From positions 1,683,422,167 to 1,683,486,166 of the forward strand of contig CM062818.1 of NCBI GenBank assembly GCA_031772625.1: a DNA stretch of 64,000 bases, given 5' to 3'. Position numbers and translations under genes: made by a program. This stretch comes from Pinus tabuliformis (Eukaryota; Streptophyta; Pinopsida; Pinales; Pinaceae). The notes below the pieces were generated by a model. The model was not told where the DNA came from. It was given only the letters and a program-made list of their open reading frames with translations, and did no database searches. The stretch's first letter is position 1, and each line of letters begins with the position of its first letter. Below, in pieces: positions 31,181-42,171 of the stretch.

Positions 31181-33267
31181 TGATGAGCCCCAAATTTTGG
31201 TAACATTTTGGGCTCATTTGGCCTACTTACCTTGCTCAACCCTTCATTTTTTATCACTTATGCATCATTTCTTAGTATATTCATATTATTTGTAGGAAGG
31301 AGGGCAGTCATTATGCCTATGTGGCTAATACATGTTTATTTCAAGTTTTTTGACATTAATTGGAGCAAAACCCATGCAGATGGAGGCAAGGAGACAGCCA
31401 AGGTGGCATTGCGGGTTTGTAGGAAGGTTTTCCACAGCCTTGAATGACCTTCCTCGTGATCTCCACCCCAACTCCGAGCTCCAATAGCTATCACCACCGA
31501 GCTAGAAGGCAGCCAACGGATTCTACAGGAACAACAGTTTACTTTTAGTTGGATAGCCAAGCCCCACTAATTTAGGAGGCCATCTTGGCCCTCATAATGT
31601 ATAAATATTGAGGTTGTAGCCTTCGATGGGGACTTTTGAACCTTTGTTGCAGATTTTGAATCACGAGCTATAGCTCTGTTTTTCTCTTTGTAAGCCATTT
31701 TTGGCATGTTGTTAGACTTATGATTATGATCTTTTAATAAAAGGCAGGCAGATTTGAGTTCAATTCTGAGTTCTTAGAGGAGCTATAGCTCTTAGGTTTG
31801 GGCCCAACCTGAGAGCAATAGGCCTCCTTTCTTTGTATTGTTACTTGTCTTTCCTTTCAACATTTCATTTCTTTGCCTTGACATGCATTTGGAAAACACA
31901 GTCTGCTGATTCGAATTTCTTGATGTGATTAAGTAGGTTAGTTTTATGGATAAAGTGCTTTCAGCAGTTTAGATTAGAGTAGGAGGATTAGAATTCATCA
32001 GATTTCCAAGAAAAGGTTGATCGTACACTCACTTCCTCCTCTGTTTAGAGATTGGGAGTGTAGACCGTGCCAACCACCAAAAAACGCAGTTTTACATGTT
32101 CATGCAAGCTTTAAATTAATATTTCCATTGGTAGAAGTGTCCATGCATTTAGATCTTGAGCAATAACTCTATGTTTTAGCACCATGCACGATTTCTCTCT
32201 TAACTTACATCGTTGTTCTTTGGTTTCTAATAAAACAGTTAGAATAGGTTGATGAATTCTCGATTTTGTGCAAGACAGAGGTGATTTGTTTCATTTACAC
32301 TGCGCAACACCACTCTGTCACTTCCTTATCCTTCTCAGTCGTGCCTAATCCATCTCCTTACCTCCCAGCTAGATCATTCGCCCACCACCTCTTCTATTAT
32401 CCACGTCGTTTTATCTTTTCGGCCTTCCATTGCCTCTACCCTTCTATCGACCAACCAGCTTTACACACCCCCTCTCCATCTCATCTCTGTTCATAAGCCA
32501 TCACAAGCTCCCCTCTCATCCTACCTATCCACCCATACAACTCATTCACTCCTCCATCACCCAAACCTCCGATTGCAAAACATCCTGTAGAAGTTAGCAG
32601 ACTTCCTGTAGAAATCCCGAGCTTCCTGTAGGATCCCCTGCAAACATCCTGTAGAAGCTTGCAACCACGGTTGCCAGGCATCTGAGCGTTGTGAACTTCC
32701 GTGGAATGATGTTAGGGATCCCCGGGAACCTCTCAGAGTCATCCTGACCTTTCCCAAGCCTTCCTCCCCTTGAACTACCCCTGCACAGTCAAAGACCTAG
32801 TAAGAAGCACAGTCATAATCACTCCAACCACTTGAGCAAAAATACAAAAACATGTTCTCTTCAGATGAAAGTAGTTTAGACTTATGCATCTCATCTCACT
32901 AGAAGTAATGGCATCATTTTTAGAAGTTGCATTCCCACCATTGCATCGTAAGGATTAAGCTGGTCAAATTAGGGTTTACTAGGGTTTCCATGTTTTGTTG
33001 GCTTTCAGTTCATTCTTGCAAAGTAGGTTAATTTCCTTTGAGATAGCTTTCGTTCATCACTTAAAAAGCTTCTTCTGAGAACATATAGAAGTTGGCTTGA
33101 GCCCTAGCGGACTTGTGCCAGCTGACCAAGTGACAGCTGAGACAAGAGCTAGTACTTGTGCATACAGCACCGTCGCTTCCAAGTTTGTTACGAACTACCG
33201 GTTGATAAAATTAGAGAATGAAGCTCCAGGAGTTGTAGCATTATTGCTACAATACTGGAGCCCACCA
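31181..33267 (+). repeat. GypB 5' LTR
   Basis: Runs from TGATGAGCCCC to GCCCACCA. TATAAATA at 31600-31607 would set the RNA start near 31630, and AATAAA at 31736-31741 is a plausible poly(A) signal, giving a short R region. Five copies of the CTACAGGA/TCCTGTAG core lie in this LTR (31521-31531 and 32583-32656). Confidence 0.92.
31600..31607 (+). promoter_or_regulatory. TATA box of the GypB LTR promoter
   Basis: TATAAATA, repeated at 45506-45513 in the 3' LTR. The AATAAA about 130 bases downstream fits the promoter-R-polyadenylation layout of an LTR. Confidence 0.65.
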
Positions 33268-33273
33268 TCTTTT

Positions 33274-33291
33274 TGGCGTCGTTGCCGGGGA
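33274..33291 (+). other. GypB primer-binding site
   Basis: TGGCGTCGTTGCCGGGGA, close to TGGCGCCGTTGCCGGGGA, the Asp-tRNA primer site known from Athila and related plant gypsy elements. It stands six bases inside the LTR. Confidence 0.85.
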
Positions 33292-33367
33292 GGCGTCAGA
33301 GTATTAGTAATTGTTGCTTTTCTTCTATTTTCCTACTCTCGCCTTCTGCCAAGTAGTTTATTTCATT

Positions 33368-33545
33368 TCCATTCTGCAAAAGTAGCATAGACATTTCCTT
33401 CTTTCATAGATTAGCATTTCAATTCCGCAATTCCAATTTTGCAAGCGTATATTAGCATTTCAATTCTGCAAGCATAGACTAGCATTTCCATTCCTGCAAT
33501 TCCATTTGAGCAAAGTAGATTAGTTATTTCCTGCTTTCATTTCAA
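33368..33545 (+). repeat. Degenerate tandem repeats in the GypB leader
   Basis: Units of about 25-35 bases built on TAGCATTTCAATTCTGCAA are repeated at least five times between the primer site and gag, with drifting spacers. No frame is coding. Confidence 0.6.
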
Positions 33546-33599
33546 TTCTGCATTTTTATTTCAGCTAGATAGTTAGTTGTAGATCAATCTGTTTCAGTT

Positions 33600-34961
33600 T
33601 TGCAGGTACCAAAGAAAAAACAAAAGCAATCAAAAAAGTCTTTCCATTTCATGCCTCGTAGGAATCGAGATAAAACAGGCAAATTCTTACCCAACACCCC
33701 CACCACATCACTGAGTCACCCTTCTCTTTTCTTCGGTGACAGTGATCCAGAAGAACATATAGGTGAACCTCCTGAGATATACGAAGATCCTATAGCAGAA
33801 GAAGAATTACAGACCATTCCATCTGAAGCTATGGCTGACAATAGAGGAGAAGATGAGAGAATAGAAGGTGCCTTCCCCATCCGAGAAACCAATGGAGACA
33901 TGAAAATGAAAAAAATTAGTCCCTCCGCTCTACCTCACTTCCATGGACTGACTACTGAAGATCCTGATACCTTCCGATTTGAGTTTGCTGTCCTTTGTCG
34001 AACCTATGACTATACTGAAGATGAGCAGAAGCTGAAACTCTTCCCTTCAACTCTTAAGGATGCAGCATTACGCTGGTTCATGGGCTTACCTGGGAATAGT
34101 ATCACCACTTTGGCTCAGATGCAGCAAGCTTTCAATACCAAGTACTGGGACTACTGTAGGTCCAAGGAAACCAAGGGAGAAATCTTTCGGATGACCATGG
34201 GAAATGATGAGTCCTTAGAGGATTATGAGGAAAGGTTCCAACTTAGCTATAAACGGGCCAGGTGCACACTTGACCCTGAATCCCTCAAGTTGGTCCTGCT
34301 CCGAGGAGTCCCTAAAGACCTCTTAGATACCCTTCACATGTTAGCTGGAGGAGATATTTACCAATTGCCTTATGAGGACATCAAGACTGTGTTTAGGAAC
34401 CACTCTAGGGCAGCCCGGAAACAAGGTAGAGGAAACCTCCTCTCAGCTGGTATTCCTTTCTCCAAACATGAGTTTGCAAATCAATTAGAAGATCTCAAGA
34501 GTGAGGTGAGACAGACCATTGCCATGCAACTTGATACATTCAGGATCCAGCAGAAGAAGGAAGAAGCTGAGAGGGTCTTGGCTATCTTTTGCCCTAGATG
34601 TACAAGGAGACACCCTAAGAATGAATGCCCATTGCATTCGGTTGAAGTGTGCTTCGTTTGTGAGGAGGACCATCCCACAAATCAATGTCCAACCTTACCT
34701 GGGCTTAAAGCCATGTACCAAGGGACAGAAGCCCCCACTGAACCTCTCTATTTCCTCAACCAAAGGAGGCCACAAGGACCTAGACCTTACCAGCAGGGGA
34801 TGCAAGGGGCACCCCAAGCTTATTACAGCCCCAACCAATCTACTCATACGCCTTCCTGGGGTCCCCCTGCTCATCCTTCCTGTTCTATGCCTCCTCCATG
34901 GTCTTATCCACCTCAGTACCCTACTCAGCCCACTACTCATTCATATCACTCACATGCCTAG
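33600..34961 (+). CDS. GypB Gag
   Basis: A 453-codon frame follows the leader. After an acidic N-terminus the gag helix domain spans about residues 110-290 (PHFHGLTTEDPDTFRFEF; ALRWFMGLPGNSITTLAQM; EDYEERFQLSYKRA). Two consecutive CCHC knuckles follow at about 333-365: CPRCTRRHPKNEC and CFVCEEDHPTNQC. The C-terminus is Pro/Gln/Tyr-rich. The protein would package element RNA in cytoplasmic particles. Paired knuckles of this kind are usual in Athila-like Gag. The start at 33600 is the first ATG; an in-frame MPRRNRDK at 33651 is also possible. Confidence 0.85.
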   Translation: MQVPKKKQKQSKKSFHFMPRRNRDKTGKFLPNTPTTSLSHPSLFFGDSDPEEHIGEPPEIYEDPIAEEELQTIPSEAMADNRGEDERIEGAFPIRETNGDMKMKKISPSALPHFHGLTTEDPDTFRFEFAVLCRTYDYTEDEQKLKLFPSTLKDAALRWFMGLPGNSITTLAQMQQAFNTKYWDYCRSKETKGEIFRMTMGNDESLEDYEERFQLSYKRARCTLDPESLKLVLLRGVPKDLLDTLHMLAGGDIYQLPYEDIKTVFRNHSRAARKQGRGNLLSAGIPFSKHEFANQLEDLKSEVRQTIAMQLDTFRIQQKKEEAERVLAIFCPRCTRRHPKNECPLHSVEVCFVCEEDHPTNQCPTLPGLKAMYQGTEAPTEPLYFLNQRRPQGPRPYQQGMQGAPQAYYSPNQSTHTPSWGPPAHPSCSMPPPWSYPPQYPTQPTTHSYHSHA

Positions 34962-35027
34962 CCACAGCCTCAGTGGAATGCACCTCAGTCGGGGTGGAGG
35001 CCCCAGTACAACACTCCTCCCGCCATT

Positions 35028-36532
35028 TTGCCTCCACCATCAGTCCAACCTCAACCATTACCTCCTGCTCCTCCAAGGCAACCTCAAATGCCTGCTCAAC
35101 TGAACCCGAACCCCAACAATAGACAGGCCCAACAGGTATACACTGGGGAAACATCATGCCCTACCTATGTTGTGGAGATCCAGGAGATCAATCTTCGATC
35201 TGGAAAGACTCTTCCGGATCGCCAACCTCCTCCCCCAGAGGACGAGGAAGACAAACAGGAAAGTGAACCAAAGGCTATTCCACCCTTTCCTGAGAGACTA
35301 ACAGCCACCACACAACCCAACCCAGAGGAGGATGAGCTTCTGGGAGAGCTCAAGCAGTTGTGTGTGAAAATACCACTTCTCCAAGCCATCAAGGATGTGC
35401 CAATATACAACAAACTGGTTAAGGAAAAGTGTTTCAAACACCCAGGCAGGCGAAAGAGAGATGCTTCAACCATCAATGTCATAGGACAACTGTCTGACCT
35501 TATGCTAGGACAAGTCATTTGCCCAAAGTACCTAGATCCTGGGAGTCCTGTAGTAGATGTCCACATCAATGGCACCATCATACCTCACACCTTGATTGAT
35601 CTGGGGGCTGCCATTAATGTGATGACCAGGGATACCATGCTCAAACTCAATCTTCAGGATTCCCTGAGAAAGACCTCGACAGTCCTGCAACTAGCAGATC
35701 GCTCCACCGTGACTCTCGAAGGGATTTTGGAGGATGTCTTGGTCTCTATCGACTCTTCGGAATACCCTGCAGATTTCTTGGTTCTGCAACCCAAGGCAAA
35801 GCTTACTGGATATCCTCTTATTTTGGGAAGGCCTTGGTTAGCCACTGCAGATGCTTACATAAGTTGTCGTGCAGGAAACATGACCATCAAAAATGGTCCT
35901 ATGTCCAAGCAGCTAGTCCTATACCCTCCTTCCCAACCCTCCTTAGAGCATGACTTACCACTGTGGTTGGAGGAAGGAGAAGAGGATGAGGTGTACTCAG
36001 CACCTTTTTGCACTCTAGACACCACTAGAAGAGACCCCCCAACCGAGGATGACTTGATTGAGACCTTGATCCAGAATCCACCTCCCAGTGCACTATCCTT
36101 AGAGAAATTGGTGGAGGATGCCCAAGCCAGCACCTTAGTGGACCTTTGTGCCACCAACCCTGTCACTCCCAGAGTCAAGAATGTGGAGTTCGGCCCTGAT
36201 AGAACGTTAAATATCAGCTCCTCCTTATCTCCTTCCCAGGAAAAGGAGTTGTGTAGCCTGTTGGCCAGTCATCTAGATGCTTTTGCTTGGAGCTATAAGG
36301 AGATGAAAGGAGTCCATCCTTCGGTCTGTACCCATCACATATACATCAAAGAGGATTGTAAACCGGTTAGGCAACCTCAGAGGAGAATGAATGCAGCCCT
36401 TAAGGACATTGTCAAGGAAGATTGCAAAAAATGTTGGATGTCGGATTCATTTACCCCATCTCAGATAGTGAATGGGTGTCCCCTCTGGTGTTGGTTCCCA
36501 AGAAAAATGGGAAGTGGAGAATTTGTGTGGAC
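35028..36532 (+). CDS. GypB protease and start of reverse transcriptase
   Basis: The Pro-rich N-terminal part continues the gag tail. The aspartic protease core reads HTLIDLGAAINVM at about 35587-35625 and the late protease block GYPLILGRPWLATADAYI at about 35809-35862. The linker is acidic and leads into the polymerase N-terminus: FAWSYKEMKGVHPSVCTHHI (about 36284-36343), the motif that precedes RT in plant gypsy elements. The hAT-N2 insertion starts at 36533, inside the conserved RT segment that begins W-R-x-C-V-D. The coding part carries a few breaks as a whole. Confidence 0.8.
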
Positions 36533-37749
36533 CAATGTTTTTAAAACCGGAACCGGTGACCGGACCGGTCCACCTAATGAACCGGTTTACCGACCGGAAC
36601 CAGTCTAACCGGCACTGGTTTGGTCTCAACGAACCGGTTTTAAAAAATACATTAAATAATTAATTTTTAATGAAACAAAACTATTTTTAAGCTGTAAAAC
36701 CATGATTCCAAGCCAATAGAGACAAAATATGCAAAGTTTGCTCATTTATATACCATGTAAAGGTGAATACATCAAAATGGCACCGAGTGCAATACATATT
36801 ATCAACAAAATAGCAAAATACATAACAAATGTGGCTCTAAATGGCCTATAAAGTCCAAAAACATTGCTGCAAGCTATGAGGCCATTGGCCTACTACAAGT
36901 CTACAGTATACACATGATCAATAATCAAGTTCATTACCACTACTAGTAGTAGACACAAGATCATCATCAGGAGCTACATAGACATCATCTGGTTCAGAGT
37001 TTGAGGATGCCTTAGCCTGATCTGCAACCTCAGTATCAATGCCACCAATGACAATAGAAGTGGACCTAATGGAAGCACGAGTTTGTCGACCTGCATGACT
37101 AGTGTCTTCCATTGGTTCCTTGCCTTTCCTTGATGCCACTATTGATCCTGGTTCTGATGCCACCACATAATCTGCTTCATCCCCCACCAAAGCCATGTCG
37201 ATATCAAAATCAGCCTCAAACAGAGGTTCTTCAGTCTCCTCCACCCAATCTGATGTTGGATCAATATCGTCCAACACAATGGGATCTAGATTAGGAGTTT
37301 TTCTTATCATTTGGAGCTCTAATTTCATTTATTGTTTACCCCCAAACCATGAAATCCTGAAAACCATTAAGTCTGCTGAATTTTGAGTGAAATCTAAAAT
37401 TCTAGTTTCTCCATATGAAATCAAATGAGGTCGAAACCACTCTCAAACATCCTGAGTCATTTCATGGTAATGTTAAAAATTTAAGTAAAAGGATGAAAAT
37501 GAAAATTAAAGGAAATGTCACTTTTACTTTAAGAATTTAACATTACCATTAATTGCCAACATTGTTAGGGTTGAAACACCCTTAGTCCCCCCCCAAAACC
37601 CCTCAAACACAGTCAAAAACATGTTTTTTTAACTTTATGGTGGTTGTGCCTAAAACCGGCCGGTTTTCACCGGTTAGGGCCAAAAATCGGGCAAATGAAG
37701 GGTCTGACTGGGTTTTTAGGCCGGTTTGACCGGTTACCGGTTTTTCTTA
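36533..37749 (-). mobile_element. hAT-N2: deletion derivative of the same hAT family
   Basis: The left terminus CAATGTTTTTAAAACCGG and the following 300 bases match the left part of hAT-N1 (shared CAAGCCAATAGAGACAAAAT and CAAAATGGCACCGAGTGCAA). CCGGTT motifs crowd both ends. The right end stops in CCGGTTTTTC without a recognisable terminal repeat and without a second copy of the left flank GTGTGGAC, so a few terminal bases appear lost. It carries the C-terminal part of the transposase gene (36918-37328), whereas hAT-N1 keeps the N-terminal part. It sits in the GypB polymerase and so is younger than GypB. Confidence 0.8.
36918..37328 (-). pseudogene. hAT transposase C-terminal tail
   Basis: The 136-residue frame begins MKLELQMIRKTPNLDPIVLD and continues DIDPTSDWVEETEEP, matching the segment that follows the dimerisation region in plant hAT transposases (usually R-K-x-x-D-P-I-x-L-D-D-I-D-x-x-S-x-W). 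The remainder is acidic and low in complexity. No catalytic residues are expected in this part. It is near the left terminus and reads leftward, matching the gene direction in hAT-N1. Confidence 0.7.
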
Positions 37750-39391
37750 GCGAGAACTGAACAAAGCTACCAAGAAAGACCATTTCCCTCTACCTTTCAT
37801 AGATCAAGTGTTGGATGGACTGGCAGGAAAGAAGTTCTTCTCTTTCCTGGATGGGTTTAGCGGGTACAACCAAATCCAAATCAGCCCGGAAGACCAAGAT
37901 AAGACCACCTTCACTTGTCCTTGGGGTACCTTTGCCTACCGAGTTCTTCCCTTTGGGCTATGCAATGCTCCTGCTACCTTCCAGAGAGCTGTCTTGAGCA
38001 TCTTCTCGAAGCTGGTCCATGATGCGGTGGAAATCTATATGGATGACTTCACTCCTTATGGGTCCAACTTCCAGGAAGCATTGTCCAATCTGGGAAAAGT
38101 CCTAACCAAATGCATTGAGATGAACCTGTCCCTTAGTCCTGAAAAATGTGAATTCCTGATAACTGAAGGGACCGTGCTAGGCCATACCATTTCTTGTCAA
38201 GGGTTACAAGTGGATCCTAACAAAATTGCTCTCATCAAGAAGGTTCCACCTCCCCAAAAGGTAAGGGATGTTCGGAGTTTCTTAGGATTAGCAGGGTATT
38301 ACAGGAGATTCATTAAAGACTTTAGCAAGCTAGCCTCGCCATTGTTTGGCCTGTTGGCCAAAGATGTGGAGTTTAAATGGACTGACGATTGTCAGAGGGC
38401 TCTGAATGAATTAAAGGACAAGTTAGTGTCTGCCCCAATCTTGAGGGGTCCAAACTGGGCCTTACCTTTCCACATCCACACTGATGCCTCAAACAAAGCC
38501 ATAGGAGCAGCTTTAGGACAAGTTGAACAAAAACTTCCATATGCCATTTACTTTGTTAGCAAAAACTTATCCAAAGCTGAACTGAATTACACTGTAACCG
38601 AGAAAGAATTCTTGGCTGTGGTCCATGCACTGAACAAGTTCCGACATTATATCACTGGCTATCAAACCTTTGTACATACGGATCATGCTGCAATTAGATA
38701 TTTAATGAATAAACCAGATGTGAATGCTCGTATTATTAGATGGTTACTTTTGTTGCAGCATTTTGATTTGACCATTGTTGACAAACCAGGTAAAGAAAAT
38801 GTTGTTGTTGACTTTTTATCTATATTGGATTTGTCTGCAGATGAGGATGGAACAGTGGATGACCAGATGCTCGACGAACATCTGTTTGCTATCTCAGTAC
38901 TCTCTCCATGGTTTGCTGATATAGCAAACTACCTTGTTTCAGCACAGTTCCCTCCGCACCTATCTTCAAGAGAGAAGAGCAGAATCATCAGAAAAAGTGC
39001 CTCATTTACTTGGATCGGGGGCAACCTGTTCAAGCTTGGCCCTGATCAGATCTTAAGGCGTTGTGTAAGGGAGGAGGAAGTCTTTGATATCCTCCTCACC
39101 TGTCATGATGGGCCTTGTGGAGGACATTTTGCAGCAAAGAGGACTGCCTTCAAAATCCTGCAGGCAGGCTACTATTGGCCCACACTTCATCAAGATGTCA
39201 GAAGGTATATCAGCCAATGTGACCGATGCCAAAGAATGGGGAAACTGACTCAAAGGGATGAGATGCCTCTCCAACCTCAAGTGATTCTTGAGCCATTTGA
39301 GAAGTGGGGTATGGACTTTGTGGGTCCAATCAACCCTCCTTCGAGGCGAAGGCCTTATATCATTGTATGCACCGACTACCTGACAAAGTAG
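37750..39391 (+). CDS. GypB reverse transcriptase, RNase H and integrase N-part
   Basis: Coding resumes after hAT-N2 with the RT palm: FLDGFSGYNQIQISPEDQDK (about 37847-37906), PWGTFAYRVLPFGLCNAPAT, and the catalytic YMDD near 38036-38047. RNase H follows at about 38470-38830 (HIHTDASNKAIGAALGQ; VTEKEFLAVVHALNKFRHY). The integrase zinc domain reads HDGPCGGHFAAKRTAFK with CDRCQRMG (39103-39240), and the core begins WGMDFVGPINPP and CTDYLTK (39304-39391). Order RT-RH-INT is Ty3/gypsy. The protein copies RNA to DNA and inserts it. The integrase core is broken downstream of here. Confidence 0.85.
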
Positions 39392-40240
39392 GCAGAGACT
39401 AAAGCAATCAAAGCAGCAACAGAAGAAAAGGTGGCTGAGTTCTTAAGAGAAAACATCTTCTACAAATTTGGCTACCCAAGAGAGCTGGTCACCGATCAAG
39501 GAAGCTAGTTTACATCCAACTTAATTGAAGACCTACTAGCTCATCACAAAATCAAGCATAGGACTTCCACCCCCTATCATCCACAGGCAAATGGGCAAGT
39601 GGAAGTCACCAACAGAGCATTGGAAGGGATTTTGACTAAGGTGGTGAGCAGCAGTAGGAAGGATTGGGCAGATCGCCTGGTTGAGGCCACATGGGCTTAC
39701 AACACCACATGGAAGACCACCACCAGCTTCACACCTTATGAGCTGGTCTATGGGAAGAAAGCTTTGTTGTCCATTGAATTTGAATACAACAATTTGAGGA
39801 TGGCAGCTCAGCTGGACCTAGATCTCAGCCATGCACAACAAGAAAGGTTATTGTAGTTGAATGGACTGGACGAGCACCGGATGCAGGCCCTCCTTCACTC
39901 AGAAGTGGTTCAACTTCAGAGAAAGGTGTGGCATGACCAACACCTCAATGACAAGCAATTCCAGCCAGGAGATTGGGCATTGTTGTATGACTCTAGGTAC
40001 AAAGATTTCAAGGGGAAGCTGAGAACCAGATGGCTGGGACCATATGCAGTGGAAAAATGTCATGACAATGGATCTGTTCTTATTCGGACCATTGATGAGG
40101 AAGCCATCCCCATGCTTGTCAATGGGCATCGACTGAAGATCTACAGGAAACCTCTCTCAAGACAAGAATTCATCAAAACTGTGGAGAAATCAGTGTTGGT
40201 CATAGAGAAGGGTTCTGCCTCTGCTTTGGGCATACCCTGA
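39392..40240 (+). CDS. GypB integrase core end and C-terminal domain
   Basis: Integrase-type text continues with STPYHPQANGQVE (about 39567-39605), ANRALEGIL-like VTNRALEGIL and WADRLVEATWAYNTTWKTTT, and then a C-terminal segment FQPGDWALLYDSRYKDFKGKL (about 39957-40020) with RTRWLGPYAVEKCHDNGSV. This is the GPY/F-type tail of gypsy integrases, GPYAV being its core. The last codons end at 40240 before an (AT)n tract. The region has a few breaks; one CTACAGGA core lies at 40141 inside the coding tail. Confidence 0.8.
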
Positions 40241-40247
40241 AAGATCT

Positions 40248-40302
<55 letters not shown>
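40248..40302. repeat. (AT)n microsatellite after GypB pol
   Basis: About 27 uninterrupted AT/TA units directly behind the pol stop codon. Such tracts are mutable and self-complementary. Confidence 0.95.
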
Positions 40303-40304
<2 letters not shown>

Positions 40305-40505
40305 AAGATCCTTGGGGGAAAACCTTTATGAGGCTCCCAAGGCAGGTGGTAAGGGTGAAAACCTCATTGAGGCGCCCCTATTGTCTTTCAAAAAAAAGAG
40401 ATTTGAAAAAAGATCCTTGAGTGAAAACCTCTCTGAGGCGCTTAAGGAAGATGGCAAGGGTGAAAAACTCATTGAGGCGCCCTTGCTATCTTTCAAAAAA
40501 AAAAT
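40305..40505 (+). repeat. Tandem duplication of about 105 bp in GypB
   Basis: Two units start AGATCCTTG at 40306 and 40411 and share AAAACCT...GAGGC..., AAGGGTGAAAA, CTCATTGAGGCGCCC and CTTTCAAAAAAAA. The copies have diverged at several positions. No convincing coding role. Confidence 0.75.
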
Positions 40506-40689
40506 ATGCAAAAGAAGACAGGGACAACAAGTTTATAATCTGGAAATGCATGCAGGTTGCAGGTGTTCTATGAAGGAGAGGAGGTCTCTCAACTCAAAGT
40601 CAAGGATCCTTATCATGCTGCCAGGAGACCTCACCAGCACCTCCTCCAAGAATACTCATCTTCTCCAAGGTATGGGCACGATTTCATCA

Positions 40690-40790
40690 CAGCTTAGTCT
40701 TCTACAGGAAGTTACAGACTTTCTACAGGAAGTACAGACTTTCTACAGGAAGTTCTGTATTTCTACAGGAAACTTCCTGTAGAAGTTTTG
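40690..40790 (+). repeat. Cluster of five TTCTACAGGAA motifs
   Basis: Forward copies at 40700-40710, 40721-40731, 40741-40751 and 40761-40771 are spaced about 20 bases apart (roughly two helical turns), and an inverted copy stands at 40774-40784. The last two form an inverted pair that could fold or bind a dimer. Confidence 0.85.
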
Positions 40791-41316
40791 GACGGCCCAG
40801 AATTCATTGTATGAGGAGATCTAACGCCCAAGGATCGGTTTGGACGCATGCAAGCTACTATTTTCACCCTTACACACTGTTTTCGCCTCTTTCTACCACC
40901 CTTGTCGACATGCAATAAAGATACCTGCACCATCAAAATAGATCATTGAGTTATCAAGAGAAAGCAATTTTTAAAATGAAAAAAACGCTGAGATGTCATA
41001 CCATATCCATCCCAGCCATCCATTAGCTCTGTGAGTGTGATCGTGAGGCCACTACCTTCGTCATGTAGCATGCACCCGAGGAGGAAAAACTGCTACAGGA
41101 CATCCTGCAGGAGTCCCGTAACAGTTAAGCCCGCTAGAGTGCACACCATTCCACCGCCTGCAACATGCAAAGATCACGCGGGCGCATGCAGCCGAAGCAT
41201 CAAATTCATCGTCAGCGGCCTGTGAATATGAACCTCCGGGCCTGTGCAAATCCACCAGCAGCAAATAAATCCACTCATCGTCGTCCAAGAGCCGGAAAAA
41301 TCGTGTTGCGGCCGCA

Positions 41317-42171
41317 CAGGTAAGTGCCTCGACCCTTTCTTCCGTCGAATTGCATGAATTTTACTTTGAAAATGTTTGCAAGTGTGAAGTGAATGGGTTG
41401 AGCGGTTGTATGGCCATTCGATTGGCCACGTCGACCATTTAGTGGTCTAGTCGGATGTTTGGGCGGTGGTCGTGGCAAAAGGAACGGGCAGTGCACACGT
41501 GAGAGCCATCCCGTTGGGAAAAACGAGTTTTAACAGAAGTGACGGCGGCGGATCTGCGGGGAATGATGCGGCAGTAAGGGAACTCGCAGACGAATGATGG
41601 AGTGACGTCGTCCAACGGTCCGGCAGGGACAGCTCACCCCCGCGCCACGGATTCCGCCGAATTCAAATATAATCGGCTAGATTGCCACCCCACACATTTA
41701 TCATTCACCTTTTGAAACTCGAGTGATCATCCGGATCCCTTTGCAGCTCGACACTCCAAGTCTTTGGCCGTTCGAACGCCTGTTAAGCAACACCAAGAGT
41801 ACAGACCCACTGCAGTATCCTCCAGAATTCGTGCGCTGCTTCTACAGGAAAGTTGTTTCTACAGGAAATCGGGTTCCTCACGTCAAAATGTGGCGGATTA
41901 AAAAGGTAAGCCTGAAATCTCCATGCAATTGGTTTTGAGGGTGGCAGAATCGACGTCTACAGTCTGGTCGTAAAAAAATTTTGCAAATATTGTCTGCCGT
42001 TGCATGAATTGTCGTCCTATAGGATGTCAGTATAATTAAGCTGTGTTAAGGTCCTCGGGAGATAAGCTTCGTGAATTGTATGCATGACAAAGGCGTAATT
42101 CTACGCTTTGTCCCAGTAGGCCAATTTTCTTCCGCATTCGCCACCTCCAGCTAACGCAGCAGTTTTTCACC
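41317..42171 (+). promoter_or_regulatory. Possible spliced leader region of the GypB 3' ORF
   Basis: A consensus donor CAG/GTAAGT stands at 41319/41320 and a second donor AAAAG/GTAAGC at 41905/41906. Acceptor-like TTTGCAG lies at 41741-41746, and CACCTCCAG and AACGCAG end at 42150 and 42159, just before the start codon. A TATA-like AAATATAATC is at 41664-41673. Athila-type elements are known to express the ORF after pol from spliced RNA, so these sites would fit. Use of any of them is inferred. Confidence 0.45.

Noticed and set aside
33274-33291. Fragment of a tRNA gene
   Set aside because: The match is to a tRNA 3' end only and sits at the LTR boundary; it is a primer-binding site.
36918-37328. 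136-codon acidic frame as a novel gene in GypB
   Set aside because: It lies inside the hAT-N2 element and matches the tail of hAT transposases.
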